A DNA stretch of 64,000 nt, from NCBI GenBank assembly GCA_963771015.1, contig CAVYRN010000007.1, forward strand, positions 310,001 to 374,000, written 5' to 3'. This document shows positions 52,746 to 60,940 of this stretch, piece by piece. The first letter of the stretch is position 1. Each line of letters starts with the position of its first letter. This stretch comes from CAVSJJ01 sp963771015. Its GTDB lineage: Bacteria; Actinomycetota; Actinomycetes; Actinomycetales; Dermatophilaceae. The notes under the pieces were generated by a model. It worked only from the letters and a program-made list of their open reading frames with translations. It had not been told where the DNA came from and did no database searches. The position numbers were made by a program, and so were the translations under genes.

Positions 52746-53042
52746 GTGCCTCACCCCGCTGACCTCGAGATCACCCCGGCACCGGGCGGCTGTGCCTGCG
52801 GGCATGACGAAGCGACCGTGCCCCGGCTCGACGCCCGTCAGCTCCCGCCCGCGATCCGGCATGGAGCCATCCTCGGAGCGGTCGGCTCGTTGCCGGTCGG
52901 CGGGGCGCTCGACCTCACCGCCCCGCACGACCCGGTGCCGCTCCTGGCCCAGATCGCCGAGCTCGAGGGTGGCGCCATCGCCGTGACGTACCTCGTGACC
53001 GAACCCGAGGCGTGGACGTTGCGGCTGACCCGCACCCGATGA
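52746..53042 (+). CDS. DUF2249-domain protein
   Basis: A 98-residue protein with the DUF2249 pattern VPRLDARQLPPAIRHGAIL, then ALDLTAPHDPVPLLAQI. A CACGHD motif lies near residue 18. DUF2249 proteins often accompany hemerythrins, nitric-oxide and nitrate genes; they resemble sulfur-relay TusA-like folds. Start is GTG 52746 with AAAGGTGG upstream. The stop overlaps the next gene as ATGA, so the two are coupled. Role not known. Confidence 0.82.
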   Translation: MPHPADLEITPAPGGCACGHDEATVPRLDARQLPPAIRHGAILGAVGSLPVGGALDLTAPHDPVPLLAQIAELEGGAIAVTYLVTEPEAWTLRLTRTR

Positions 53043-54421
53043 GCGGTACCGGCGCCACGGCACCGGCCGCCCGGGCCGCGACCCGAGGTCGGTGGGCCAT
53101 GCGGGACTACCCGGTGACGGCCTGGTTCGTCCTCGCCGTGGCGCTGGTCATCCTCAACCCGGTGGTCCCGCATGCCGCCTGGCTGCTCATCCACGTGCTC
53201 ATGCTGGGGGCGGCGACCCACTCGGTCATGGTGTGGAGCACGTACTTCGCGCAGGCGCTGCTCAAGACGCCGGACAGCCTCGACCCGCGGACCCGCCAGA
53301 ACGCCCGCCTCTGGATCCTCTTCGCGGGGACGGTGGTCGTCCTCGTCGGGGTTCCGTCGGGTCGGTGGGAGGTGACGGCCGGCGGCGCCGGCCTCGTCGT
53401 CGTCGCCGTGACCTGGCATGCGTCCGCCCTGCTGAGGCGACTACGGGTCGGCCTTCCCTCCCGGTTCCGCGTCACCGTCCACTACTACCTCGCCAGCGCC
53501 TCCTGGCTCGTCGTCGGCGCCGTCCTCGGCTCGCTGCTGGCCACCGAGCCCGGCGAGTCATGGACCGGCCGGCTCCTCGTCGCCCATACCCTCGCGATGG
53601 GCCTGGGCTGGCTCGGGCTGGCGATCGCCGGATCGCTCGTCACGCTGTGGCCGACCATGCTGCGCACGAGGATGGACGACCGGGCGGTGGCGTTGGCCGA
53701 ACGGGCTCTGCCCGTCTTCGTCGTGGCCCTCGCCGTCACCGTCGGCGGCGCCTGCCTCGGGAGCCGGCCGCTCATCGTCCTCGGGCTGTGCGGGTACCTC
53801 GCGGCCGCGCTCTGGTGGGGCCGGGCGCTCGCCCGCCCGGCGAGGAGACACCCCCCGCACCAGTTCTCGACGGTCTCCGTGACGGCCGGGCTCCTCTGGT
53901 TCCTCGCCGTTCCGCCGGCCGTCGCCGTTGCCGTGCTCCGCATGCCCGACTGGGCCCACCTCGAGGACGGCTACCGGGCGGCCGCCGTCGCGGTCGTGGG
54001 TGGCTTCGTCGGCCAGGTGCTGCTGGGGGCCATGTCGTTCCTCGTGCCGGCCGCCATCGGGGGTGGGCCGTCCGTCGTGCGGACCGCCCATGTGTTCTTC
54101 GACCGGTGGGCGGTCCCCCGCGTCCTGACCTGGAACGCGGGCCTGCTCTGCCTCGTCCTTCCCGTCGACGGTGCGCTCCGAGCGGCCGGCCTCGCCCTCG
54201 CGGGCGGGGCGGTCGCCGTCTTCGCCGCACTGGCGGCTCGGGCCGTCCTCGCCATGGCCCGCGCCCGGGGAGACCTCGAGCGACGGGTCCGCGAGGGGGA
54301 GGGCCTGCCGCGCCCGGGTGCCGCGCCGGGCATCACGTCGGTGTGGTCCTGGCGGGGTGTGGCCGTGGGAGCCGCCGTCGTCGCCGTCGTCCTGGTCGGT
54401 GCCGCCGTCACGTCGGGCTGA
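53039..54421 (+). CDS. Polytopic membrane protein resembling the N-terminal half of actinobacterial NirK fusions
   Basis: A 460-residue membrane protein with about 12 helices. It has scattered histidines suited to heme or metal binding (VPHAAWLLIHVLMLGAATHS, TVHYYLASASWLV, AHTLAMGLGWLGLAIAG, RTAHVFFDRW). From memory, similar modules precede the copper nitrite reductase domain in some actinobacterial fusion proteins and resemble NnrS-like proteins. No cupredoxin domain follows: the gene stops after the last helix and a terminator-like hairpin follows directly. Function unknown; linkage to nitrate/NO metabolism is by context. Confidence 0.65.
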   Translation: MSGTGATAPAARAATRGRWAMRDYPVTAWFVLAVALVILNPVVPHAAWLLIHVLMLGAATHSVMVWSTYFAQALLKTPDSLDPRTRQNARLWILFAGTVVVLVGVPSGRWEVTAGGAGLVVVAVTWHASALLRRLRVGLPSRFRVTVHYYLASASWLVVGAVLGSLLATEPGESWTGRLLVAHTLAMGLGWLGLAIAGSLVTLWPTMLRTRMDDRAVALAERALPVFVVALAVTVGGACLGSRPLIVLGLCGYLAAALWWGRALARPARRHPPHQFSTVSVTAGLLWFLAVPPAVAVAVLRMPDWAHLEDGYRAAAVAVVGGFVGQVLLGAMSFLVPAAIGGGPSVVRTAHVFFDRWAVPRVLTWNAGLLCLVLPVDGALRAAGLALAGGAVAVFAALAARAVLAMARARGDLERRVREGEGLPRPGAAPGITSVWSWRGVAVGAAVVAVVLVGAAVTSG

Positions 54422-54422
54422 C

Positions 54423-54443
54423 CCTGCCCGACCTCAGGGCAGG
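54423..54443. terminator. Bidirectional terminator-like hairpin
   Basis: CCTGCCC and GGGCAGG pair across a 7-nt loop, in the 12-bp gap and stop-codon region between two convergent genes. Positioned to terminate both; no T-run. Confidence 0.5.
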
Positions 54444-55489
54444 AAGAGGCAGGAGTCGCCGAACTCGTGCCAGAGGTACCCCTTCGCCACGGCCGCGTCG
54501 TAGGCCCGCTGGGCGAGATCGGTCCCGGCGACCGACTCGACGAGATGCAGGTGTGAGGCGTCCGGGTCGTGCAGGCCGGTGACCAGGCCGGTCACGACGC
54601 GCGGCGGGTGGCCCGGGCCGAGAACGAGGTCGGTCCACCCGGATGCCGCCACGACCCGCTCACCCTCGACGGCGGACTCCAGCGCCCGGGTCACCGTGGT
54701 TCCCACGGCGACGACCCGGCTGCCGCCGGTGCGCGTCCCGTTGACGAGGGCGGCCGTGCTCGCGGGGACCCGGAACCACTCCGCCTGCGGCGGCTCGCCG
54801 CTCTCCTGGGAGGAGACGCCGGTGTGCAGCGTCACCGGGGCGACCTGGACGCCGCGGGTGAGCAGGTCCATGACGAGATCGTGGGTGAACGGGCGCCCGG
54901 CGCTCGGCATCTCGGCGCTGCCCGGGTCCCGTGCGAAGACCGTCTGGTATGCCGCGAGCGGCAGCCGTCGGCCGAGGTAGCCGTAGGCGATCGGCCGGCC
55001 GCGACGGCGCAGGGTCCGCTTGAGGGCCGCGGGGCGCGAGACCTCGGCCAACCAGAGGCGGTTGCCGTCGTGGGTCGGTGAGGCCGCGCGGCCGGCATGC
55101 GGCTCGATGAGGGCGATCTCGACCCGGTCGGCACGCAGCACGTCGCCGGGCCGGTGGTCCAGGACGGCGCGGGCACCGTCGGGGGCCGTACGGACCTCGA
55201 CGACCCAGCGCGTCGGGGACACCTGCGTCGCGAGGTGGAGGACCCGCGGGCCGGCGGCGCACGCGACATCGAGCTCGGCCGCGACGGTGGCGGAGGTGTT
55301 GACGACGACGAGGTCGCCGGGACCAAGATGCTCGGCGAGCCGGGCGAAGTGGGTATGGGCGACGGGACCCTCTGCCGCCGCGACGAGGAGCCGCACCTCG
55401 TCGCGGCGCAGCCCACGGTCCTCGGGCGGCAGCCGGGCCGTGAGCTCGACGGCCCGGGCGAACCGGGTGTGTGGGGTGGCCAGGCTCAT
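54434..55489 (-). CDS. Divergent QueA-like protein (tRNA ribosyltransferase-isomerase family)
   Basis: A 351-residue protein of the QueA fold. QueA transfers and isomerises the ribosyl group of SAM to make epoxyqueuosine in tRNA. Shared landmarks are GDLVVVNTSATVAAEL, EMPSAGRPFTHDLV, VTLHTGV, GTTVTRALES and the ending GYLWHEFGDSCLFLP. Several differ from classical QueA as I remember it: PTAGLHFT reads PSAGRPFT, and the VGLGTFRPV loop reads TGVSSQESG. No tgt, queC/D/E or queG is in view. Its ATG is coupled to the upstream SDR (ATGA). Activity on a non-tRNA substrate is possible. Confidence 0.8.
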   Translation of the reverse strand: MSLATPHTRFARAVELTARLPPEDRGLRRDEVRLLVAAAEGPVAHTHFARLAEHLGPGDLVVVNTSATVAAELDVACAAGPRVLHLATQVSPTRWVVEVRTAPDGARAVLDHRPGDVLRADRVEIALIEPHAGRAASPTHDGNRLWLAEVSRPAALKRTLRRRGRPIAYGYLGRRLPLAAYQTVFARDPGSAEMPSAGRPFTHDLVMDLLTRGVQVAPVTLHTGVSSQESGEPPQAEWFRVPASTAALVNGTRTGGSRVVAVGTTVTRALESAVEGERVVAASGWTDLVLGPGHPPRVVTGLVTGLHDPDASHLHLVESVAGTDLAQRAYDAAVAKGYLWHEFGDSCLFLP

Positions 55490-56211
55490 GCGGGGACCCC
55501 CACCCGCCCCGAGGTAGCCGTCTGTCGTAGGTCGGCCACTCGGTACCGGCCGCTCCCCGGCCGCGCCTCGACGAGGCCGAGAAGCCTCCCGACGACGTCC
55601 TCGGGGAGCGGCCGGTCGCTGATGTCCTCCCCCGGGAAGGCCGCCTGATGCATGGCCGTACGCATGTCACCTGGGTCGACCGCGTAGGCCGCGATCTCGG
55701 GGTGCTCGGCGGCGAGGGTGCCGGCGACGTGGTCGAGCGCGGCCTTGCTCGCGCCGTAGCCGCCCCATGTCTCGTAGTGCTCGGCCCCCGCGTCGGAGCT
55801 GATGGTGACGATGACCCCCCGGGCTCGGGTCAGCGCCGGCAGGAGCAGAGCGGTGAGCGCGACCGGTGCGACGACATTGGTGTCGAGGATGCTCCGCAGC
55901 TCGGCGGCTGACAGGTCGCCGAGCCGGTGCAGGCCGGTAGGCCCGAGGGTGCTCGCGTTGTGGACGAGGAGGTCGAGCCCGCCCGAGCCGATGGCGGCGG
56001 CGAGCTCGGCGCGGTGCACGAGGTCGGTGACGTCGCCCGGGACGGCCTGGACGTGGCGGCTACCGGTCCTCCGACCGATGTGCCTGACGGCATCCCGCAG
56101 GAGATCGGGGTGCCGTGCGTCGAGGACGACGCGCCAGCCGCGCACGGCGAGCTCGGTCGCGAGCGCCCGGCCGAGGCCGGCGGAGCCGCCCGTGACAAGG
56201 GCAGTCTGCAT
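55486..56211 (-). CDS. SDR-family oxidoreductase (coupled to QueA-like gene)
   Basis: A 241-residue short-chain dehydrogenase. GGSAGLG at 8-14 binds the cofactor, NAS follows LDLLVHNAS, ISSD supplies the serine and YGASKAALDH the YxxxK pair. VDPGDMRTAMHQA ends the Rossmann fold. It starts the two-gene unit with the QueA-like protein and diverges from soxR across a MerR-type repeat, so it is a candidate SoxR target. Substrate is unknown. Confidence 0.87.
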   Translation of the reverse strand: MQTALVTGGSAGLGRALATELAVRGWRVVLDARHPDLLRDAVRHIGRRTGSRHVQAVPGDVTDLVHRAELAAAIGSGGLDLLVHNASTLGPTGLHRLGDLSAAELRSILDTNVVAPVALTALLLPALTRARGVIVTISSDAGAEHYETWGGYGASKAALDHVAGTLAAEHPEIAAYAVDPGDMRTAMHQAAFPGEDISDRPLPEDVVGRLLGLVEARPGSGRYRVADLRQTATSGRVGVPA

Positions 56212-56249
56212 GATGGGTCCTTTCGATCTGACGTTGTCGCCTCACATGG

Positions 56250-56271
56250 TTCAAGTTAAAGTGCGCTTGAA
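56250..56271. promoter_or_regulatory. MerR/SoxR-type inverted repeat
   Basis: TTCAAG and CTTGAA face each other across 10 nt (56250-56271), between the divergent SDR (start 56211) and soxR (start 56289). The classical SoxR box also has CAAG/CTTG arms, but with a shorter spacer. It probably lies in the promoter that SoxR twists when oxidised. Confidence 0.55.
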
Positions 56272-56288
56272 GTCAAGGAGGCCCCCGG

Positions 56289-56777
56289 ATGAGGACGACC
56301 GATCTGCTCACCGTCACGGAGGTGGGCCGGCGCAGCGGGTTCGCCTCGTCGGCGCTGCGCTACTACGAGTCCGAAGGGCTCATCCGCGCCCAACGGACCC
56401 CCGGCAACCAGCGGCGCTACCGCCGCGATGTCCTCCGGCGGCTTGCCTTCATCAAGGCTGCTCGCAACATCGGGCTCTCCCTCGAGGAGGTCCGCGCCGA
56501 GCTCGACCTGCTGCCGCGCAACCGGACCCCGACGAAGAGGGACTGGCAGCGCATCTCCCGTGACTGGCGCTCCCGGCTGGACGACCAGATCGCCGCGCTC
56601 GAACAGCTGCGCGACGGCCTCGACTCGTGCATCGGGTGTGGGTGCCTGTCCCTCCAGCGGTGTCGCATCTCCAACCCCGACGACGTCGCGGCGGGCTCCG
56701 CACCGAGCGGGGCGGCATACCTCCGGCCGATGTTGCGCCGGCCCGGGCCGGTCAGCGCAGGTAGCTCGCTCCGTTGA
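56289..56777 (+). CDS. soxR: Redox-sensitive transcriptional activator SoxR
   Basis: A 162-residue MerR-family regulator. The N-terminal HTH has LTVTEVGRRSGFASSALRYY and GNQRRYRRDVLRRL. The C-terminal 2Fe-2S ligands are C114, C117, C119 and C125 in CIGCGCLSLQRC, the exact SoxR spacing C-X2-C-X-C-X5-C. Oxidation of the cluster by redox-active compounds activates target promoters. ATG 56289 follows AAGGAGG. In actinobacteria SoxR usually controls oxidoreductases rather than soxS; the divergent SDR/QueA-like unit fits that. Its 3' end overlaps the next SDR by 26 bp. Confidence 0.93.
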   Translation: MRTTDLLTVTEVGRRSGFASSALRYYESEGLIRAQRTPGNQRRYRRDVLRRLAFIKAARNIGLSLEEVRAELDLLPRNRTPTKRDWQRISRDWRSRLDDQIAALEQLRDGLDSCIGCGCLSLQRCRISNPDDVAAGSAPSGAAYLRPMLRRPGPVSAGSSLR

Positions 56778-57564
56778 GGTCGACGACGGCGCCGGAGAAC
56801 CACTCCGCATCCGCCTCGGCGAACCGGACGACCGCCGAGGCGACCTCCTCGGGCGCCGCGACCCGACGGAACGGGCTCTGCGCGCGGATCGCCTCACCCG
56901 CGGGGCCGTCAAGCAGCGAGGCGGCCATGTCGGTGGCGATGAACCCCGGCGCGATGCTGACCACCGCGATGCCGTGCGGGGCGAGGGCGAGGGCCATCGA
57001 CTGGCCGAAGGCGTGCAGCCCCGCCTTGCTGGCGCCGTACGCCGGGACGTCGGGCTCCCCCCGGTAGGCGCCGCGGGAGCCGATGTTGATGATCCGCCCG
57101 ACCGGGGCGCCCGCCGGCCCCGGCGTGTCGATCATGTGGCGAGCGACGCACCAGGTGAGGTTCGCCGGGCCCAGGAGGTTCGTCGCAAGCGTCGTCTGCC
57201 AGGCGGCGACCCAGTCGTCGTAGGCGACGTCGGTGATCCGGTGGTCCCCCCGGCGGCTCCCGGCCGCCCCGAGGTCGGCCGGGTCGAGGAACCTCGCCGC
57301 GTTGTTGACCAGGACGTCCACCCGGCCGAGGGCCCCGACGGCCGCCTCGGCGAGGCCGGCCACCTCGGCCGGATCGGCGAGGTCCGCCCGGACGACGGCG
57401 TGGCCCTCACCCGGGAGACCGGCGAGCACCGTCTCCGCCGCCTCCACCGCCCGGTGGAAGTGGACCACGACCCGGTCGCCTCGTGCGGCGAAGGCGCGGG
57501 CGGTCGCCGCACCGACCCCTCGCGAGCCACCGGTGACCAGGACTCCTCGACCGCGACGCGTCAT
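56752..57564 (-). CDS. SDR-family oxidoreductase
   Basis: A 270-residue short-chain dehydrogenase. GGSRGVG at about 12-18 is the cofactor loop, VDVLVNNAARFL the NNA motif, INIGSRGAYRGE the serine position, and VPAYGASKAGLHAFGQSM the YxxxK motif. VSIAPGFIATDMA follows. It is convergent with soxR and overlaps its last 26 bp. It is monocistronic with no clear partner, and the substrate is not evident. Confidence 0.87.
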   Translation of the reverse strand: MTRRGRGVLVTGGSRGVGAATARAFAARGDRVVVHFHRAVEAAETVLAGLPGEGHAVVRADLADPAEVAGLAEAAVGALGRVDVLVNNAARFLDPADLGAAGSRRGDHRITDVAYDDWVAAWQTTLATNLLGPANLTWCVARHMIDTPGPAGAPVGRIINIGSRGAYRGEPDVPAYGASKAGLHAFGQSMALALAPHGIAVVSIAPGFIATDMAASLLDGPAGEAIRAQSPFRRVAAPEEVASAVVRFAEADAEWFSGAVVDLNGASYLR

Positions 57565-57658
57565 GCGTCGAGCCTAGGCGCCCCCGCTGCGCGAGACCTC
57601 CCGGGCCGGGTGCGCGACTAGGGTTTGACGTGGCGCTGCCGGCGAGAGGAGAGCGTCG

Positions 57659-58411
57659 ATGAGTACACACTCAGCCCCGTGGCTGGCCTCCATGTCGGAC
57701 GGAGTCGGGTTCACGGCCGCGCTCTTCGATCTCGACGGTGTGCTGACACCGACCGCGGAGGTCCACATGCGGGCCTGGCAGGCGATGTTCACCGACTACT
57801 TCACGGCACACGACATCACGCCGCCCTACACGCAGGACGACTACTTCGCCCACGTCGACGGCAAGCCGCGCTACGACGGGGTGCGCTCGGCCCTCGCCTC
57901 GCGCGGGGTGGTCCTGGCCGACGGAGACCCGGCCGATCCGGCCGGCGCCGAGACGGTCTGCGGGCTCGGGAACGCCAAGAACGACCTCTTCGACCGACTC
58001 CTCAAGGAGGACGGGGTCCGCCCCTACCCCGGCAGCGTTGTGCTCGTCGACCGGCTCATCGAGCTCGGGGTCAAGATGGCCGTCGTGTCGAGCTCGAGGA
58101 ACGCGCCGGAGGTCCTCGCCGCGGCCGGCATGGCCCACCACTTCCCGGTCGTCGTCGACGGTAACGTCGCCGGGCGGGAGGGGCTGCGCGGCAAGCCGTC
58201 CGGAGAGACGTTCGCGTATGCCGCCCGCCAGCTCGACGTGCCCGTCGAGCGCGCCGTCGTCGTCGAGGACGCCGTCTCCGGCGTGGCCGCGGGAAGGGAC
58301 GGCGGCTTCGGGCTCGTGGTGGGCGTCGACCGTGGCGCCGGGGCCGCGGCACTGCTCGCCGCCGGTGCTCACGTCGTCGTCGACGACCTCGCCGAGCTGG
58401 TGGACCGGTGA
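57659..58411 (+). CDS. HAD-family beta-phosphoglucomutase-like phosphatase/mutase
   Basis: A 250-residue HAD enzyme. LFDLDGVLTPTAEVHMR holds nucleophile D24 and acid D26, VVSSSRNAPEVL is motif II, GKPSGETF holds the lysine, and VVVEDAVSGVAAG is motif IV. The combination suits beta-phosphoglucomutase, which isomerises beta-glucose-1-phosphate to glucose-6-phosphate. It overlaps the GH65 phosphorylase gene (GTGA), whose product releases beta-glucose-1-phosphate, so the two form a disaccharide-use pair. Confidence 0.9.
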   Translation: MSTHSAPWLASMSDGVGFTAALFDLDGVLTPTAEVHMRAWQAMFTDYFTAHDITPPYTQDDYFAHVDGKPRYDGVRSALASRGVVLADGDPADPAGAETVCGLGNAKNDLFDRLLKEDGVRPYPGSVVLVDRLIELGVKMAVVSSSRNAPEVLAAAGMAHHFPVVVDGNVAGREGLRGKPSGETFAYAARQLDVPVERAVVVEDAVSGVAAGRDGGFGLVVGVDRGAGAAALLAAGAHVVVDDLAELVDR

Positions 58412-60921
58412 AGTCCGCCCGCAACCGCTCCGGCCGCGGTCTCGGTTCGATGCCGGAGTACCTCGACCGCGCCCGCTTCCCCGTCGACCCGTGGCGGCTG
58501 GTCGAGCGGCGCTACGAGTCGCATGACCTCGGCGTGACCGAGACGCTCTTCGCCGTCGGCAACGGGTACGTCGGGCTGCGGGGCAACGTCGAGGAGGGAC
58601 GCGAGACCTTCCAGCACGGGTCGTTCGTCAACGGCTTCCACGAGACCTGGCCGATCCGGCACGCCGAGGAGGCCTTCGGTTTCGCCCGCACCGGGCAGAC
58701 CATCGTCAACGTCCCGGACGCCAAGGTCATGCGGCTCTACGTCGACGACGAGCCCCTCCTCCTGTCGGTGGCCGACATGCCGAGCTACGAGCGGGCCCTG
58801 GACTTCCGCACCGGGGTGCTCACCCGCGACCTCGTCTGGCTCACGCCGTCCGGCAACCGCGTCCAGGTCCGCTCCCGCCGCATGGTGTCGCTGACCCAGC
58901 GCCACCTCGCCGTCATGACCTTCGAGGTGACCCTCCTCGACGCTGCGGCCCCGGTGGTCATCTCGAGCCAGATCATCAACCGCGAGGCCGGCATCGACGA
59001 GTACGACACCGCGCTGCCGAAGTCGGACGACAGCGTCGACCCGCGCAAGGCCGTGGCCTTCGACGGCCGGGTCCTCCAGCCGGTCACCCACGACGCCGAC
59101 GACCGACGGGCCTTCGTCGGCTTCCGGTGCACCAACTCCCGAATGACGCTCGCGGTGGCCACCGACCACGCCATCGAGACCCAGAACGACTACCGCACCT
59201 TCGCCGAGGCGGCCGACGACTACACCAAGCACGTCTACCGGGTCAGGGCCGAGCCCGGGAAGCCGATCACGATCTCGAAGGTCGTCAGCTACCACACCTC
59301 ACGCGCCGTGCCCCCGGGCGAGCTCGTCAACCGCTGCCGCCGCACCCTCGACCGGGTCAGGCAGGAGGGCATCGAGAAGCAGTTCGCCGACCAGGCGGCC
59401 TGGCTCGACGGGTTCTGGAAGCGCTCCGACGTCGAGCTCGACGGCCAGGCTGCGGCCCAGCAGGCCATCCGGTTCAACCTCTTCTCGCTGGCCCAGGCCG
59501 GGGCCCGGGCGGAGGGCAACGGCATACCGGCCAAGGGAGTCACCGGAACCGGCTACGGCGGGCACTACTTCTGGGACACCGAGATCTACGTCGTCCCGTT
59601 CTTCGTCTACACGACCCCGCAGATCGCCCGGAACACGCTTCGCTTCCGCTACACGATGCTGCCGGCCGCCGAGCACCGCGCCGAGGAGCTGACGACGAAC
59701 GGCGTCCTCTTCCCATGGCGGACCATCAACGGCCAGGAGGCCTCGGCGTACTACGCGGCCGGGACGGCGCAGTACCACATCAACGCCGACATCAGCTTCG
59801 CGCTCGACAAGTACGTCAAGGCGACGAGCGACGAGGACTTCCTGGCGCGCAGCGGGATCGACATCCTCGTCCAGACCGCCCGGATGTGGGTCGACCTCGG
59901 GTTCTGGCGCGGGGACGGCGAAGCGTCCTTCCGGATCCACGGGGTCACCGGACCCGACGAGTACACGACCGTTGTCAACGACAACCTCTATACGAACGTC
60001 ATGGCGCGCTTCAACCTGCGCTGTGCCGCCCGGGCCGTTCGGGACCTCGACGCGACCCGGCCGGACGCCCACTCCGAGATGGTCTCCCGCCTGGGGCTGC
60101 GCGCCGACGAGGTCGTCGAGTGGGAACGAGCGGCCGAGGCGATCGCGATCCCGTGGGACGAGGCGCTGCGGGTCCACCCTCAGGACAGCCAGTTCCACGA
60201 GCGCGAGGTGTGGGACCTGCCCAACACGCCGCCCGAGAAGCGGCCGCTGCTCCTTCACTACCACCCACTCGTCATCTACCGGTTCCAGGTGCTCAAGCAG
60301 GCCGATGTGGTCCTCGCGCTGTTCCTCCAGGGCGACGAGTTCTCCCTGGAGGAGAAGAAGGCCGACTTCGAGTACTACGACCCGATCACGACCGGTGACT
60401 CGACCCTCTCCGGCGTCGTCCAGTCGATCATCGCCGCGGAGGTCGGCTACCACGAGCTCGCGCTCGACTACTTCTGGCAGTCCCTCTACACCGACCTCGC
60501 CGACCTCCACGACAACACCTCCGAAGGTGTGCACGTCGCCTCGGCCGGCGGCGTCTGGTCGGCCCTCGTCTACGGCTTCGGCGGGATGCGGGACTACGGC
60601 GGGTACCTGTCGTTCGACCCCCGGCTGCCGGATGCGTGGAACCAGCTCCGCTTCCGGGTGACGATCCGCGGCACCCGGGTGCTCGTCACCCTCGAGCAGG
60701 ACGCGATCACGTTCGAGGTCGAGGAGGGCATGGGCGCCCGGGTGACGGTCCGCGGCAAGGCCGTCGACATCACGCCGGCCGGACCGGTGCGCGTCGAGCT
60801 GGACGGCCAGGGGACCCGGATCGACGGCGAGCCGGCCCCCATCGCCCTCAAGCCGCATGCCCGCGCCGACGGCACCGTCATCACGGCGTCGGTCCCCCAC
60901 CACTCGGGAGTCAACCAGTAG
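58408..60921 (+). CDS. Glycoside hydrolase family 65 phosphorylase (maltose/trehalose/kojibiose type)
   Basis: An 837-residue GH65 protein, inverting phosphorolysis of an alpha-linked glucose disaccharide to beta-glucose-1-phosphate and glucose. The N-terminal beta domain has FAVGNGYVGLRGNVEEG. The (alpha/alpha)6 core has GYGGHYFWDTEIYVVPFF and HGVTGPDEYTTVVNDN with catalytic E518, then KQADVVLALF and STLSGVVQSIIAAEVGY. GTG 58408 overlaps the upstream HAD stop. Maltose, trehalose or kojibiose specificity cannot be told from motifs; no transporter is adjacent. Confidence 0.93.
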   Translation: MKSARNRSGRGLGSMPEYLDRARFPVDPWRLVERRYESHDLGVTETLFAVGNGYVGLRGNVEEGRETFQHGSFVNGFHETWPIRHAEEAFGFARTGQTIVNVPDAKVMRLYVDDEPLLLSVADMPSYERALDFRTGVLTRDLVWLTPSGNRVQVRSRRMVSLTQRHLAVMTFEVTLLDAAAPVVISSQIINREAGIDEYDTALPKSDDSVDPRKAVAFDGRVLQPVTHDADDRRAFVGFRCTNSRMTLAVATDHAIETQNDYRTFAEAADDYTKHVYRVRAEPGKPITISKVVSYHTSRAVPPGELVNRCRRTLDRVRQEGIEKQFADQAAWLDGFWKRSDVELDGQAAAQQAIRFNLFSLAQAGARAEGNGIPAKGVTGTGYGGHYFWDTEIYVVPFFVYTTPQIARNTLRFRYTMLPAAEHRAEELTTNGVLFPWRTINGQEASAYYAAGTAQYHINADISFALDKYVKATSDEDFLARSGIDILVQTARMWVDLGFWRGDGEASFRIHGVTGPDEYTTVVNDNLYTNVMARFNLRCAARAVRDLDATRPDAHSEMVSRLGLRADEVVEWERAAEAIAIPWDEALRVHPQDSQFHEREVWDLPNTPPEKRPLLLHYHPLVIYRFQVLKQADVVLALFLQGDEFSLEEKKADFEYYDPITTGDSTLSGVVQSIIAAEVGYHELALDYFWQSLYTDLADLHDNTSEGVHVASAGGVWSALVYGFGGMRDYGGYLSFDPRLPDAWNQLRFRVTIRGTRVLVTLEQDAITFEVEEGMGARVTVRGKAVDITPAGPVRVELDGQGTRIDGEPAPIALKPHARADGTVITASVPHHSGVNQ

Positions 60922-60940
60922 CCCGAGGCGCCACGTCCGG

